From the NCBI GenBank assembly GCA_963842355.1, contig CAWJGC010000010.1, positions 62,001-126,000 of the forward strand: DNA of 64,000 nucleotides, read 5' to 3'. Shown in pieces: positions 51,074-59,587 of this stretch (its first letter is position 1; the number at the start of each line of letters is the position of its first letter). The notes below the pieces were generated by a model. That model made no database searches and was not told the DNA's origin. It saw nothing but the letters and a program-made list of their open reading frames with translations. Made by a program: the position numbers and the translations under genes. The stretch is from JASHPR01 sp963842355 (GTDB lineage: Bacteria; Actinomycetota; Actinomycetes; Streptosporangiales; Streptosporangiaceae).

Positions 51074-51250
51074 TCAGGCCCGGGATCGGCCGAGCCTGGC
51101 CTTGGTCTCCGCGACGTCCATGCCGTGCAGGCGGAGCAGGTTCTCGCCGAGGATCTTCCGCTTCGCCTGTGCGGTCAGCGGCGGGTAGCCGTATCCCGCG
51201 CAGAGGTCCTCGGGAATCTGGAAGTCCATGAACGCCCGCAGCGCCCCTGG
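51074..51250 (-). pseudogene. C-terminal remnant of an amidohydrolase
   Basis: The frame encodes LRAFMDFQIPEDLCAGYGYP, KRKILGENLLRLHGMDVAET and KARLGRSRA before a TGA stop. This matches only the last 55 residues of amidohydrolase-2 proteins that end with a KRKILGEN(L/F)xRLHG signature. There is no start codon or metal-binding barrel upstream; a small plus-strand gene begins at once on the other side. It is a deletion remnant and probably not translated. Confidence 0.7.
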
Positions 51251-51261
51251 CCGAGCACGGG

Positions 51262-51516
51262 ATGCGGCCGTTCACGGTGAACACGGTCACCGAGCCCGCG
51301 CAGCTCGAAGCCGAGCTGGCCCGGCTCCGGCCCGGCGACCTGGTCATGGAGCACGGGCAGTTCCGCGACGAGGTGTGCTGCGCGGGCGTGGCGATCCCCG
51401 GCGCGGGCGGCTGGTGGGCGATCGGCTTCTCCGCCCGCGGGCTCAGCCTGCCCGGGCCGCTGCTGGCCGAGCTGCGGGTGGCCGCGGCCGACCTCGGCGG
51501 CGGCGTGCGCGGCTGA
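51262..51516 (+). CDS. Small protein of unknown function
   Basis: The 84-residue frame (MRPFTVNTVTEPAQLEAELA, HGQFRDEVCCAGVAIPGAGG) looks like a small alpha/beta fold with paired cysteines. I know of no domain. It starts 12 bp from the antisense amidohydrolase remnant and has no strong ribosome site. Balanced composition and codon use favour a real gene, with modest confidence. Confidence 0.4.
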   Translation: MRPFTVNTVTEPAQLEAELARLRPGDLVMEHGQFRDEVCCAGVAIPGAGGWWAIGFSARGLSLPGPLLAELRVAAADLGGGVRG

Positions 51517-51621
51517 GTGCTGATCGCGGACGGATCGTGGAGACCTTTCCGCAAATAGCGCACGTAACTCTCCACGCTCATGGAGCGTGGTGCGCAAGGC
51601 GGGGTGGGCTAGCGTGCCGGT

Positions 51622-52386
51622 GTGGCGAGTCGCGAAGAGCGTTCGATGTCGTTCGGGACCGTCGCGGAGGACTACGACCGGCTGCGTCCCGGGCAGGCCG
51701 ACGCCGCGGTGGACTGGCTGCTGCCCGCCCGCGCCCAGGTCGTGGTCGACCTGGGCGCGGGCACCGGCCTGCTGTCCCGGGCGCTGGCGCGCAAGGTGGC
51801 GGGGATGGCGCGGGTCATCGCCGTGGAGCCCGACGCGCGGATGGCGGCCGTGCTGCGGGCGCGCTCGCCTGGCGTCGCGGTCGCGGCGGGCCGGGGCGAG
51901 GCGATCCCCCTGTCCGACGCCAGCGCCGACGGCGTGTTCGCCTCGTCGGCGTGGCACTGGATGGACCCCGAGCGCGCCGCCGGCGAGATCGCCCGGGTGC
52001 TGCGCGACGGCGGGCGCTTCGGCCTGATCTGGACCAGCCGCGACCGCGAGGCCGGCTGGTTCAGCGAATCCGGCTGGTTCGGTGCGGCCGACGGCCGGGC
52101 CCGGACCCGTCGTCGCGAGATCACCCTGCCCGGCGCGATGTTCGGTCCGGCGCAGACCGCGTCGTTCACGTTCACTTCCGCGATGACGATCAGCGACATC
52201 CTCGGCATGCTGGCCACCTACAGCCGCTTCATCACCGCCAGCCCACCGGACCGGGCCGCCGGGCTGGCCCGGGCCCGGGCCGCGCTGGAGCAGCGGTTCC
52301 CCGGCGCGGGCGAGATCGACGTGCCGATGCGGTCGTGGTGCTGGCGCGCCGACCGCGTCGACCGCACGAAGCCAGCCCGAACGTGA
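51622..52386 (+). CDS. SAM-dependent methyltransferase (type 11-like)
   Basis: The 254-residue class I methyltransferase has motif I VVVDLGAGTGLLSRALA (about residue 40), motif II VIAVEPDARMAAVL, and the post-motif GEAIPLSDASADGVFASSAW, where H-W-M follows. The pattern resembles the UbiE/type 11 group that begins FGTVAEDYDRLRPG. The substrate is unknown. GTG 51622 or ATG 51646 may be the start. The stop codon lies inside the first unit of the 17-bp tandem array, so the last four residues come from the repeat. Confidence 0.82.
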   Translation: MASREERSMSFGTVAEDYDRLRPGQADAAVDWLLPARAQVVVDLGAGTGLLSRALARKVAGMARVIAVEPDARMAAVLRARSPGVAVAAGRGEAIPLSDASADGVFASSAWHWMDPERAAGEIARVLRDGGRFGLIWTSRDREAGWFSESGWFGAADGRARTRRREITLPGAMFGPAQTASFTFTSAMTISDILGMLATYSRFITASPPDRAAGLARARAALEQRFPGAGEIDVPMRSWCWRADRVDRTKPART

Positions 52387-52577
52387 CCCGGCCCCGAACG
52401 TGACCCCGGCCCGAACGTGACCCGGCCCCGAACGTGACCCCGGCCCGAACGTGACCCGGCCCCGAACGTGACCCCCGGCCCGAACGTGACCCGGCCCCGA
52501 ACGTGACCCCCGGCCCGAACGTGACCCGGCCCCGAACGTGACCCCGGCCCGAACGTGACCCGGCCCCGAACGTGACG
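52381..52577. repeat. Tandem array: 12 copies of ACGTGAC at 17-18 bp spacing
   Basis: The array alternates ACGTGACCCGGCCCCGA and ACGTGACCCC(C)GGCCCGA for 11 full units plus a partial twelfth (52570-52576). Two units are 18 bp. Unit 1 provides the stop codon of the methyltransferase gene and the last unit ends 46 bp before the DUF427 start. There are no spacers of differing sequence, so it is not CRISPR. The near-perfect alternation suggests expansion as 34-35 bp pairs. A role as a protein-binding array or terminator block is possible. Confidence 0.85.
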
Positions 52578-52622
52578 CCGTCGCGGCGGAATCCCGGCGA
52601 CGGCTGGCGGGTTGGCACTCAC

Positions 52623-52991
52623 ATGGCTTCCGGACACAAGATCACGATCACGCCGGCCGCGCTCCACGTCGAGGTCAGCGTCGGCGGCGAGAAGCTGGCG
52701 GAGTCGGACCAGCCGGTCCTGCTCGACGAGACCGGGCTCCCGACCCGCTACTACCTGCCCCGCGAGGACGTGCGCACCGAGCTCCTGCGGCCCACGGACA
52801 CCGCCACGACCTGCCCGTTCAAGGGCCAGGCCTCGTACTGGTCGGCGCAGGTCGGCGGCGAGACCTACGAGGACGTCGGGTGGAGCTACGAGACGCCGAT
52901 TCCCGGCGTGGCGGGCATCGCCGGCCTCGTGTGCTTCTACCCCGAGCGGGTCGAGCTGACCGTCAGCGGTGAGCGCCAGCCCAGCTCGTGA
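52623..52991 (+). CDS. DUF427 domain protein
   Basis: The 122-residue protein is a complete DUF427 domain: ITITPAALHVEVSVGGEKLA, ESDQPVLLDETGLPTRYYLP, REDVRTELLRPTD and TTCPFKGQASYWS, ending with WSYETPIPGVAGIAGLVCFY. The fold is a small beta barrel of unknown biochemical role, common in actinomycetes. The ATG at 52623 starts just before the conserved strand. It stands between the tandem array and the convergent cobO. Confidence 0.85.
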   Translation: MASGHKITITPAALHVEVSVGGEKLAESDQPVLLDETGLPTRYYLPREDVRTELLRPTDTATTCPFKGQASYWSAQVGGETYEDVGWSYETPIPGVAGIAGLVCFYPERVELTVSGERQPSS

Positions 52992-53034
52992 GTCCGCGGC
53001 GCGGAAGTACGAGCAGCCTCTCCCGGCCCTGGCC

Positions 53035-53580
53035 TTAGTACTCGATTCCTTTGCGGCCGCGGATGCCCTGGTCATAGGCGTGCTTGATCTTGCGCATCTC
53101 GGTGACGGTGTCTGCGAGCTCGATCAGCTCGGGCGCGGCGTTGCGGCCGGTGATGACCACGTTCGTATGCGCGGCGCGTCCGGCGATCCCGGCCGTCACG
53201 TCGCCGACCGGCACCCAGCCGTAGCTGACCGCGTAGGTGAGCTCATCGAGAATGAGCAGGTCATAGTCGCCGGATGCCAGCTTTCGGCGGGCGACCTGCC
53301 AGGCGTGCCTGCCCTTCGCGGCGGTCTCGTCGAGGTCGTCGGACTCCCAGGTGAACCCGTCGCCGAGGGTCTGCCACTCGATCCCGAGATGCCCGGCGAG
53401 CTTGCGTTCCCCGGTCTGCCAGCGGCCGCTCTTCACGAACTGGACCACGCCGACCCGCCAGCCCCTGGCCCAGGCCCGGCCCATGACGCCGAACGCCGCC
53501 GAGGACTTGCCCTTGCCGTGCCCGGTATTGAGCAGCACCCGCGAGCCGACGCGGCTGACCGCGCCGTGGTCCGGTCTCAC
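53035..53580 (-). CDS. cobO: Corrinoid adenosyltransferase (CobO/BtuR type)
   Basis: The 181-residue protein has the CobA/CobO P-loop RVLLNTGHGKGKSSAAFGVM (residues 13-33), VVQFVKSGRWQTGERK, TLGDGFTWES, and the DLLILDELTYAV Walker B region, ending with MRKIKHAYDQGIRGRKGIEY. It adenosylates cob(I)yrinic acid diamide or cob(I)alamin. The GTG at 53580 lies 13 codons before the P-loop. Upstream, 53581-53717 holds no clear start; a short open frame ends there but is not recognised. No other cobalamin genes are in the window. Confidence 0.9.
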   Translation of the reverse strand: MRPDHGAVSRVGSRVLLNTGHGKGKSSAAFGVMGRAWARGWRVGVVQFVKSGRWQTGERKLAGHLGIEWQTLGDGFTWESDDLDETAAKGRHAWQVARRKLASGDYDLLILDELTYAVSYGWVPVGDVTAGIAGRAAHTNVVITGRNAAPELIELADTVTEMRKIKHAYDQGIRGRKGIEY

Positions 53581-53717
53581 CGGCGGGCCTGGCTGCGGGA
53601 GACGGCGTTCGCGACGGTGCGGAGCAAGTCGACGATCCGCGGTCCCCACCGTGAGGCGATGTCGTCGTTGAGCCCCACGCCGGGCTCCGGCACCGTACCG
53701 CGCCGCGAACGGCGCCG

Positions 53718-56700
53718 TCAGCGGAAGTCGCGGCTGCGGGCGGCGGCGACCACGCGGAGCCGGCGCAGCCGGGTGGCGAGCAGGCTGACCGCCCCGTCCA
53801 TGCGCTCCACCCGCCCCGCCACCACCAGCGCGCTCGCGTCCATGGCCAGGCGGCGGTGACGTTCCCACACTCCCGGCGGGCAGATGACGTTCGCCATCCC
53901 GGTCTCGTCCTCCAGGCTCAGGAACACCACCCCGCGGGCGGTCCCCGGCTGCTGCCGGTGCGTGACCAGCCCGGCCACCGTCACGTTCGCGCCCGGCCGG
54001 GCCGCCCTCAGCTCCGACGCGCCGATCACGCCCCGCTCGGCCAGTCCGGGCCGGATGTGCTCGATCGGGTGGGTGCCGTAGGTCCCGGTCGCCCACAGGT
54101 CGGCGAAGGTTTCCTCGGCCGCCGTCATGGCCGGCAGCGGCGGCGCGGCCAGGCCCGGCGTGGTCCCGGGCAGCTGGCCGGGCCTGATCGTCGCCGCGGC
54201 CCCGGCCGCCCACAGCGCCTCGCGCCTGCCGATCCCGAAGCAGCCGAACGCGCCCGCCATGGCCAGCGCCTCCAGCGCCGGCGCCGGCAGCCGGGTGCGG
54301 CGGGCGAAGTCCTCCAGGTCCTGGTACGGCTGGCCATCCACGACGGCGGCGGCCTGCGCGCCGAGGTTACGCACCTCGGACAGGCCGAGCCGGATCGCGG
54401 GCTGGCCCGCTACCTGGCTTCCGTTCTGGACCTTGAATGTTGGTTTTTCCAGGGTCGCGAGCACGGCGCTGGCGTTGACGTCGACGCCGCGGACCTCGAC
54501 GCCGTGCCTGCGGACGTCGCTGATCAGGCTGGCCGGGGAGTAGAAGCCCATCGGCTGGGCGCGCAGCAGGGCGGCGGTGAACGCCGCCGGGTAGTAGCAC
54601 TTCAGCCAGGCGCTGGCGTAGACCAGGTAGGCGAAGCTGATCGCGTGCGACTCGGGGAAGCCGTAGCTGGAGAACGCCAGGATCTTGACGTAGATGTCCT
54701 CGGCCACCTCGGGCGGTATGCCCCGGGCCGCCATCCCCTCGAGCAGGCGCCCGCGCAGTTCCTCGATCCGCTCCGGGGCGCGCTTGGAGCTCATCGCCTG
54801 GCGCAGCCGGTCGGCCTCGGTGGGCGTGAACGCGGCGCAGTCGATCGCGAGCTGCATCATCTGCTCCTGGAACAGCGGCACGCCGAGGGTCTTGGCCAGA
54901 GCGGAGCGCATCGACTCGTGCGGCAGGTCGGCCATCTCCTCGCCGTGCCGGCGGCGCATGTAGGGGTGGACCGAGCCGCCCTGGATCGGTCCCGGCCTGA
55001 TCAGCGCGACCTCGACCACCAGGTCGTAGAACTCCCTCGGCCGCAGCCTGGGCAGCGTGGCCATCTGCGCCCGGGACTCCACCTGGAACACGCCGACGGT
55101 GTCCGCCTCGCACAGCATGTCGTAGACGCCGGGATCCTCCTGCGGGATCGAGTGCAGGCTCCAGCGCTGGCCGTGGCCGGCCTCGATCAGCTCGAAGCAG
55201 TCTCGCAACGCGGTCAGCATGCCCAGCCCGAGCAGGTCGAACTTGACCAGGCCGGCGTAGGCGCAGTCGTCCTTGTCCCACTGCAGCACGGTGCGGCCCG
55301 GCATCCGCGCCCACTCCACCGGGCACACCTCCCCCACCGGCCGGTCGCAGATCACCATCCCGCCCGAGTGGATGCCCAGGTGGCGGGGCAGGCGCTGCAT
55401 CCGGGCCGCGAGCTTGGTGACGGCGGGCGGGACGCCGGCGTCGGGCAGTGAAGGGGGGAGGGGAGGCGGGTGGGGGCCGGGGCCGTATGGACGCGGGCCC
55501 ACCTGCTTGGCCCAGGCGTCCATCTGGCCCGGTTCACAGCCGAGCGCCCGGCCCGCGTCCCGCAGCGCCATCCGCGGCCGGTAGGAGATCACGTTGGCGA
55601 CCTGGGCCGCGTTCTGCCTGCCGTACCGGTCGTAGACGTACTGGATCACCTCCTCCCGGCGCTGGTGTTCGATGTCCAGGTCGATGTCGGGCGGGCCGTC
55701 CCGGCCCGCAGACAGGAAGCGCTCGAAGAGCAGGCCGTGCCGAACGGGATCCACGCTGGTGATCCCGAGCGCGTAGCAGACCGCCGAGTTGGCGGCCGAT
55801 CCGCGGCCCTGGCACAGGATGCCCTGACGCTCGCAGAACTGCACGATGTCGTGCACGATCAGGAAGTAGCCGGGGAAGCCCAGATCCACGATGACCTCGA
55901 GCTCGCTGGCGATCTGGGCGTAGGCCCCCTCCACGCGTTCCGCCTGCGGGCGGCCATACCGCTCCGGTGCCCTGGTTCCGACCAGCCGGCGGAGCCAGGT
56001 GGCCTCGGTGTGGCCTGCGGGAACCGGGAATTCCGGCAGCTTCGGCGCGATCACCTGGAAGTCGAGCGCGCATTCGGTCGCGAGCTCGATCACGGCTTCC
56101 CGCACTCCGGGATACCGCCGCAGCCGGTAGGCCATCTCCGCTCCGGACCGCAGGTAAGCGGCGCCGGAGGCGGCCAGCCAGCCGTCCATCTCGTCCAGGC
56201 TGCGGCGGGCCCTGACCGCGGCCAGCGCCTGGGCGAGCCTGGCCGCCGGCGGCGCCGCGTAGTGCGCATTGCTGGTGGCGATCACGGCGGTCCCGGTGCT
56301 GAGGGCCAGCTCGCAGAGCGCGTCGTTGCGCTCGTCGTCGGTGGGCAGGTCGTGGCTGGTCAACTCCACGAAGACGTTCTGGCGGCCGTACCGGTCGGCC
56401 AGGGCGCAAAGTTCTCGCGCGGCGGCTGACGGGCCGGCGGTCGCGAGCGCCGCGGGGACGGCGCCCTTGCGGCAGCCGGTGAGGATCGCCCAGTGGCCGT
56501 CGTGTGCCTCCGCCAGCTCGGCCGGGTCGTAGACGGGCCGGCCCTTCTCTTTTCCCCGGAGCTGGGCGGCGCTGATCACCTGGCACAGCCGCCGGTATCC
56601 CTCTGGGTCGCGGGCGAGCACCAGCAGGTGCCTGCCCACCGGGTCGGGCACGCCACCCTGCCCGCCGGGCAGTTCCAGGCTGAGCTCGGCGCCGAAGATC

Positions 56701-57182
56701 GTGCCGAGCCCGAGGCCGGAATGCCTGAGCCGGGCGGCCGCCTGAGCGAACTGGGGTACCCCGTACATGCCGTCGTGATCGGTGATGGCCAGCGCGGTCA
56801 GGCCGAGTTCTGCCGCCTCGGCGACCAGCTCCTCGGGACTGGATGCCCCGTCGAGGAAGCTGTAGGACGAGTGGCAGTGCAGTTCCGCCCACGCCGGCCC
56901 GTGACTGGCGCGGCCAGGCCCGCCGCGGCGGCGTACGTCTCGGCCGGGCTCGCCACGGCGGGGCTCGCCACGGCCGGGCTCGCCACGGCCGGGCTCGCCA
57001 CGGGCAGCCACCAGGCGCGGGCGCCGCGGCTGTTCCCTCGCGCCGGCGTTCGCGTCCGTCGCGGCGTCCGTTCCCGCTTCCGGCCGATCCGTTGGCTCCC
57101 GGTCGGGACTAGCCCAGGACAGGCGCCGCTCGAACTCCCGCCACGGAAGCGGCGGGTTGTCCCACCCCATAACCTGGTACAC
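53718..57182 (-). CDS. dnaE2: Error-prone DNA polymerase III alpha subunit
   Basis: The 1154-residue C-family polymerase starts MYQVMGWDNPPLPWREFERR. It has a PHP domain (ELHCHSSYSFLDGASSPEEL, AITDHDGMYG), the palm with catalytic aspartates in GPPDIDLDIEHQRREEVIQY, finger and thumb regions, a HhH, and a C-terminal OB fold, but no tau-binding tail, as in DnaE2 (ImuC). It performs damage-induced translesion synthesis with ImuA' and ImuB. Between the start and the PHP domain lies a low-complexity linker of repeated RGEPG units encoded by 15-bp DNA repeats. It is third in the imuA'-imuB-dnaE2 operon. A long inverted repeat lies just upstream. Confidence 0.93.
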   Translation of the reverse strand: MYQVMGWDNPPLPWREFERRLSWASPDREPTDRPEAGTDAATDANAGAREQPRRPRLVAARGEPGRGEPGRGEPRRGEPGRDVRRRGGPGRASHGPAWAELHCHSSYSFLDGASSPEELVAEAAELGLTALAITDHDGMYGVPQFAQAAARLRHSGLGLGTIFGAELSLELPGGQGGVPDPVGRHLLVLARDPEGYRRLCQVISAAQLRGKEKGRPVYDPAELAEAHDGHWAILTGCRKGAVPAALATAGPSAAARELCALADRYGRQNVFVELTSHDLPTDDERNDALCELALSTGTAVIATSNAHYAAPPAARLAQALAAVRARRSLDEMDGWLAASGAAYLRSGAEMAYRLRRYPGVREAVIELATECALDFQVIAPKLPEFPVPAGHTEATWLRRLVGTRAPERYGRPQAERVEGAYAQIASELEVIVDLGFPGYFLIVHDIVQFCERQGILCQGRGSAANSAVCYALGITSVDPVRHGLLFERFLSAGRDGPPDIDLDIEHQRREEVIQYVYDRYGRQNAAQVANVISYRPRMALRDAGRALGCEPGQMDAWAKQVGPRPYGPGPHPPPLPPSLPDAGVPPAVTKLAARMQRLPRHLGIHSGGMVICDRPVGEVCPVEWARMPGRTVLQWDKDDCAYAGLVKFDLLGLGMLTALRDCFELIEAGHGQRWSLHSIPQEDPGVYDMLCEADTVGVFQVESRAQMATLPRLRPREFYDLVVEVALIRPGPIQGGSVHPYMRRRHGEEMADLPHESMRSALAKTLGVPLFQEQMMQLAIDCAAFTPTEADRLRQAMSSKRAPERIEELRGRLLEGMAARGIPPEVAEDIYVKILAFSSYGFPESHAISFAYLVYASAWLKCYYPAAFTAALLRAQPMGFYSPASLISDVRRHGVEVRGVDVNASAVLATLEKPTFKVQNGSQVAGQPAIRLGLSEVRNLGAQAAAVVDGQPYQDLEDFARRTRLPAPALEALAMAGAFGCFGIGRREALWAAGAAATIRPGQLPGTTPGLAAPPLPAMTAAEETFADLWATGTYGTHPIEHIRPGLAERGVIGASELRAARPGANVTVAGLVTHRQQPGTARGVVFLSLEDETGMANVICPPGVWERHRRLAMDASALVVAGRVERMDGAVSLLATRLRRLRVVAAARSRDFR
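56946..57005. repeat. 15-bp x4 in-frame repeat inside dnaE2
   Basis: Four units of GGGCTCGCCACGGCC (56946-57005) encode the repeated pentapeptide RGEPG in the N-terminal linker of DnaE2. Because the unit is a multiple of three bases, copy-number changes would lengthen or shorten the linker without breaking the frame. Confidence 0.8.
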
Positions 57183-57203
57183 CCCTCCTCCCGGCGGTCT
57201 TTG

Positions 57204-57241
57204 TGGTCAAAAGTGGCTGTCCCCACGACCACTTTTGACCA
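57204..57241. promoter_or_regulatory. 13-bp inverted repeat upstream of dnaE2
   Basis: TGGTCAAAAGTGG (57204-57216) and CCACTTTTGACCA (57229-57241) are perfect inverted arms around a 12-base spacer, and a third half-site CCACTTTT follows at 57239-57246. It begins 22 bp upstream of the dnaE2 start, inside the readthrough end of imuB. It does not match the actinobacterial LexA box. It could be an operator or an RNA hairpin setting the dnaE2 to imuB ratio. Confidence 0.65.
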
Positions 57242-57502
57242 CTTTTCAGCGGCGTACTCTCGCAAAACGGATATGCCGGGCGCGCCAGGGCCGGGCGGGC
57301 GGGGCATCCCCGGCTGAGTAAGTCGTAGCCGGCCTCGATCAGCCACCGGCCGTCCTGCACCGTGGCCAGCCAGGCGCTCCCGTCCCCGGTGACCAGCTGG
57401 AACCTCGCCTTCCGGGACGCGCTGGCCGGATGCCACCACCGCTCGGTGACCGGCCAGGGCCCGGCCCAGGAGGTGATCGCCACCCCCCGCTCGCCAGGTG
57501 CG

Positions 57503-57667
57503 GAAAGCCGGTCCGCCGAAAGCCAGGCATCCGAAGGCCGGTCCGCCGAAAGCCGGTCCGCCGAAAGCCGGGCCGCCGAGAACCGGTCCGCCGAGAACCG
57601 GTCCGCCGAAGGCCGGTCCGCCGAGAACCGGTCCGCCGGGGACCGGAGGGCCGAAAGCCGGGCCGGG
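57503..57667. repeat. 15-bp x11 in-frame repeat inside imuB
   Basis: Eleven units related to GAAAGCCGGTCCGCC (or GAGAACCGGTCCGCC) run from 57503 to 57667. On the minus strand they encode (R)FSADR/LSADR pentapeptides in the C-terminal half of ImuB. Sequence variation among units shows that the array is not brand new. Confidence 0.85.
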
Positions 57668-58045
57668 GGCGCGGAGACCATTGCGCGCCCGGTGATGGTC
57701 ACCGCGGCCCCCGAGTCATCGGTGACGCTGACCGGCACCGGAACCGGACAGACCGTGGCCGGGGCCGGAGCCGGGAGCCGCCCGGGCCACGGCCGGCCGG
57801 GGGGGTACCGGGGCCCGGCGGCGTCGCCGAACGGCACCAGGGTCACCTGCTCGCCGGGGCCGCGCCCGCCCGCGAGCACCGGGCGGGTCACCGCGCCGTG
57901 ACCGAGCATGGCCTGTACCCGGACGGCGGCGCGGGCGACCCGGTCGCTGATCACCGCCTCGCCCCACAGGCCGAGCTGGTGACCCTCGTCGCGCACCAAC
58001 TGGTCGGGGATCAGCCGCAGCAGCGTGATCCCGCCGACCTCGATC

Positions 58046-58105
58046 CCCTCGCCCCCGGCCCCCTCGCCGCCGGCCCCCTCACCCCCGGCCGCCTCGCCGC
58101 CGGCC
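58046..58105. repeat. 15-bp x4 repeat at the imuB frameshift
   Basis: Four units of CCCTCGCCsCCGGCC (58046-58105) encode GGEGA-type pentapeptides. The single-base gap that breaks the imuB frame lies at the edge of this array, as expected for slippage or for a homopolymer sequencing error. Confidence 0.75.
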
Positions 58106-58924
58106 CTTCGCCTGCGAGCTGGGCCGCCCGCCAGCCGGCCAGTTGCCAGCGCACCCGCTCGGCCACGGCCAGCGCGGACAGCAGCCCGTCGTGCCGCCAC
58201 AACCGGGTGATCTCCGAACCGTCTTCGCAGACCACCTGGGCCTGTACCCGCACGCAGGCGAGCCCCCGGGCGGCCAGGCCCGCGTGCATCCGCTCGGCGA
58301 GCGCCTTGGCCGCGAACACCACGGGCTCGGACTGCCCGGACGGCGGATCGAACTCGACGGAAACCGAAAGGTCGGCCGAGGGCGGACGAGGGGCCAGCGG
58401 CCGGGGATCCAGGCCGCGCGCCAGCCGGTGCGCGATCTCTCCCTGCGCCCCGAACCGGTTCGCCGCCTCGGCGGCCGGCAGCGCCGCGAACTCCCCCAGC
58501 GTCCTGAGGCCCAGCCGGGGCAGCAGGTCGCCGAGTTCCTGGTTCCCCAGGGAGCTGACCGGGCGCGGGGCCAGGAACGCCGGCGTCCCGCCCGGCGCCA
58601 CGACCACGGGCCGGGCCTGCCGCGCGGCCCGCGCGGCCAGCTGCGCGGCGAACAGGCCGTCGGCCACGCCGACCTGGCAGGCGAACCCGTGGCCGGCCAC
58701 CGCCTCGATGATCTTTCTGGCCAGGGCTTCCTCTCCGCCGAAGTACCGGGCCGGACCGCGAGCGCCCACGGCGCAGGTCCCCGGGCGCAGCACCTCCACC
58801 CGCGGGCAGAACCCTTCCACCACGGCCACCACCGGCTCGAACGCGCGCGCGTCCGGCTCCGCGTCCCGGTCCGACCAAGCGGGGCACCACGCCACCAGCA
58901 CCCGCCGGGGCCCGCTGGCCGCCG

Positions 58925-59581
58925 TCACCCGGTACTCCATATTTCGTTCCAGAACGGGCCAAAGGCCGGGTCAGCCCCGTCCGCGACCGTGACTGACCCG
59001 TCGGGGCCGGGCAGCCACAACCACCGGGCCCGCGCCTGGGCCGCCGCGCCTCTGCCGTCCGCCACCACCTGCACCCGGCGGGCCCGCAGCCGCCCGTGAC
59101 CTGCACCGATCCCCGCCCACTCCTGGCGGGCCACGAGCAGCCGGGTCTGCGCGCCGTCCCAGTCCCCCGCGACCAGCAGAACGCCGCCGAAGCGGCGCAC
59201 GGTGGCCTCGAGCCGTCGCCGCACCTGGGCGGACGGCCGGTCCGGCGGGCGGAGGAGCACCAGCTCACAGCCGTCGAGCAGCGAGGCCACCACCTGTGGC
59301 CAGTTCCGGCCCGGGTCGGCGATCAGCAGCATCCGGTCCGGGTCCAGGCCCACGTCGGCCGCGGCCACCACCCCGAGCTGGGGCAGCCCGGTTACCGCGC
59401 ACCAGGCTCCGGCCGCCGAGGCGCCCGCGGCCAGCGCCAGGCAGAGCAGGCTCCAGCGCCCCGCGGCCACCACCGAGCCGCGTGGCAGTCCCCCGGCCGG
59501 CAGCAGTTCCCGCAGGGCGGGAAGCACCGGCAGCACGCCGTCACCGGGTGACCGTGCCACCTCCGCAACATCCGCCCCCAC
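58925..59581 (-). CDS. imuA: ImuA' mutasome protein
   Basis: The 218-residue RecA-like protein has LPALRELLPAGGLPRGSVVA, SLLCLALAAGASAAGAWCAV then TGLPQLGVVAAADVG, DGCELVLLRPPDRPSAQVRR, and RRVQVVADGRGAAAQARARW, the pattern of mycobacterial-type ImuA' with a degenerate P-loop. It bridges ImuB and DnaE2 in translesion synthesis. The GTG at 59581 is chosen because it coincides with the predicted transcription start of the SOS promoter; an ATG at 59611 lies upstream inside the -35 region and cannot be on that transcript. It overlaps imuB by 16 bp. Confidence 0.85.
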   Translation of the reverse strand: MGADVAEVARSPGDGVLPVLPALRELLPAGGLPRGSVVAAGRWSLLCLALAAGASAAGAWCAVTGLPQLGVVAAADVGLDPDRMLLIADPGRNWPQVVASLLDGCELVLLRPPDRPSAQVRRRLEATVRRFGGVLLVAGDWDGAQTRLLVARQEWAGIGAGHGRLRARRVQVVADGRGAAAQARARWLWLPGPDGSVTVADGADPAFGPFWNEIWSTG

Positions 59582-59587
59582 AGAAAC

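Larger units (their letters stand above)
57109..58940 (-). pseudogene. imuB: ImuB, Y-family polymerase-like mutasome subunit, one frameshift
   Basis: The N-terminal part (58940 to about 58105) reads VLVAWCPAWSDRDAEPDARA, EALARKIIEAVAGHGFACQV and PVSSLGNQELGDLLPRLGLR, typical of the catalytically inactive ImuB that binds the beta clamp. The C-terminal part, in another frame, continues IEVGGITLLRLIPDQLVRDE and LGLWGEAVISDRVARA, ending near DGRWLIEAGYD. One G appears to be missing from a G-run (plus-strand CCC at 58104-58106). After GYD the frame runs on about 65 codons to 57109, overlapping dnaE2. Pentapeptide repeats (FSADR type) fill part of the C-terminal half. Either the assembly lacks a base or the mutasome is broken. 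Confidence 0.85.

Noticed and set aside
52381..52577. CRISPR array
   Set aside because: Units follow each other without unique spacers, and no cas genes are present.
52218..53075. Repetitive minus-strand protein (TFGAGSRSGRGHVRG units) through the tandem array
   Set aside because: It is produced by the 17-bp repeat having no stops in that frame; the flanks are antisense to the methyltransferase and DUF427 genes.
53856..55451. 531-codon plus-strand frame inside dnaE2
   Set aside because: Shadow of dnaE2; no start context and no homology pattern.
57204..57246. LexA/SOS box for dnaE2
   Set aside because: The inverted repeat lacks the TCGAAC/GTTCGA half-sites and has a 12-base spacer.
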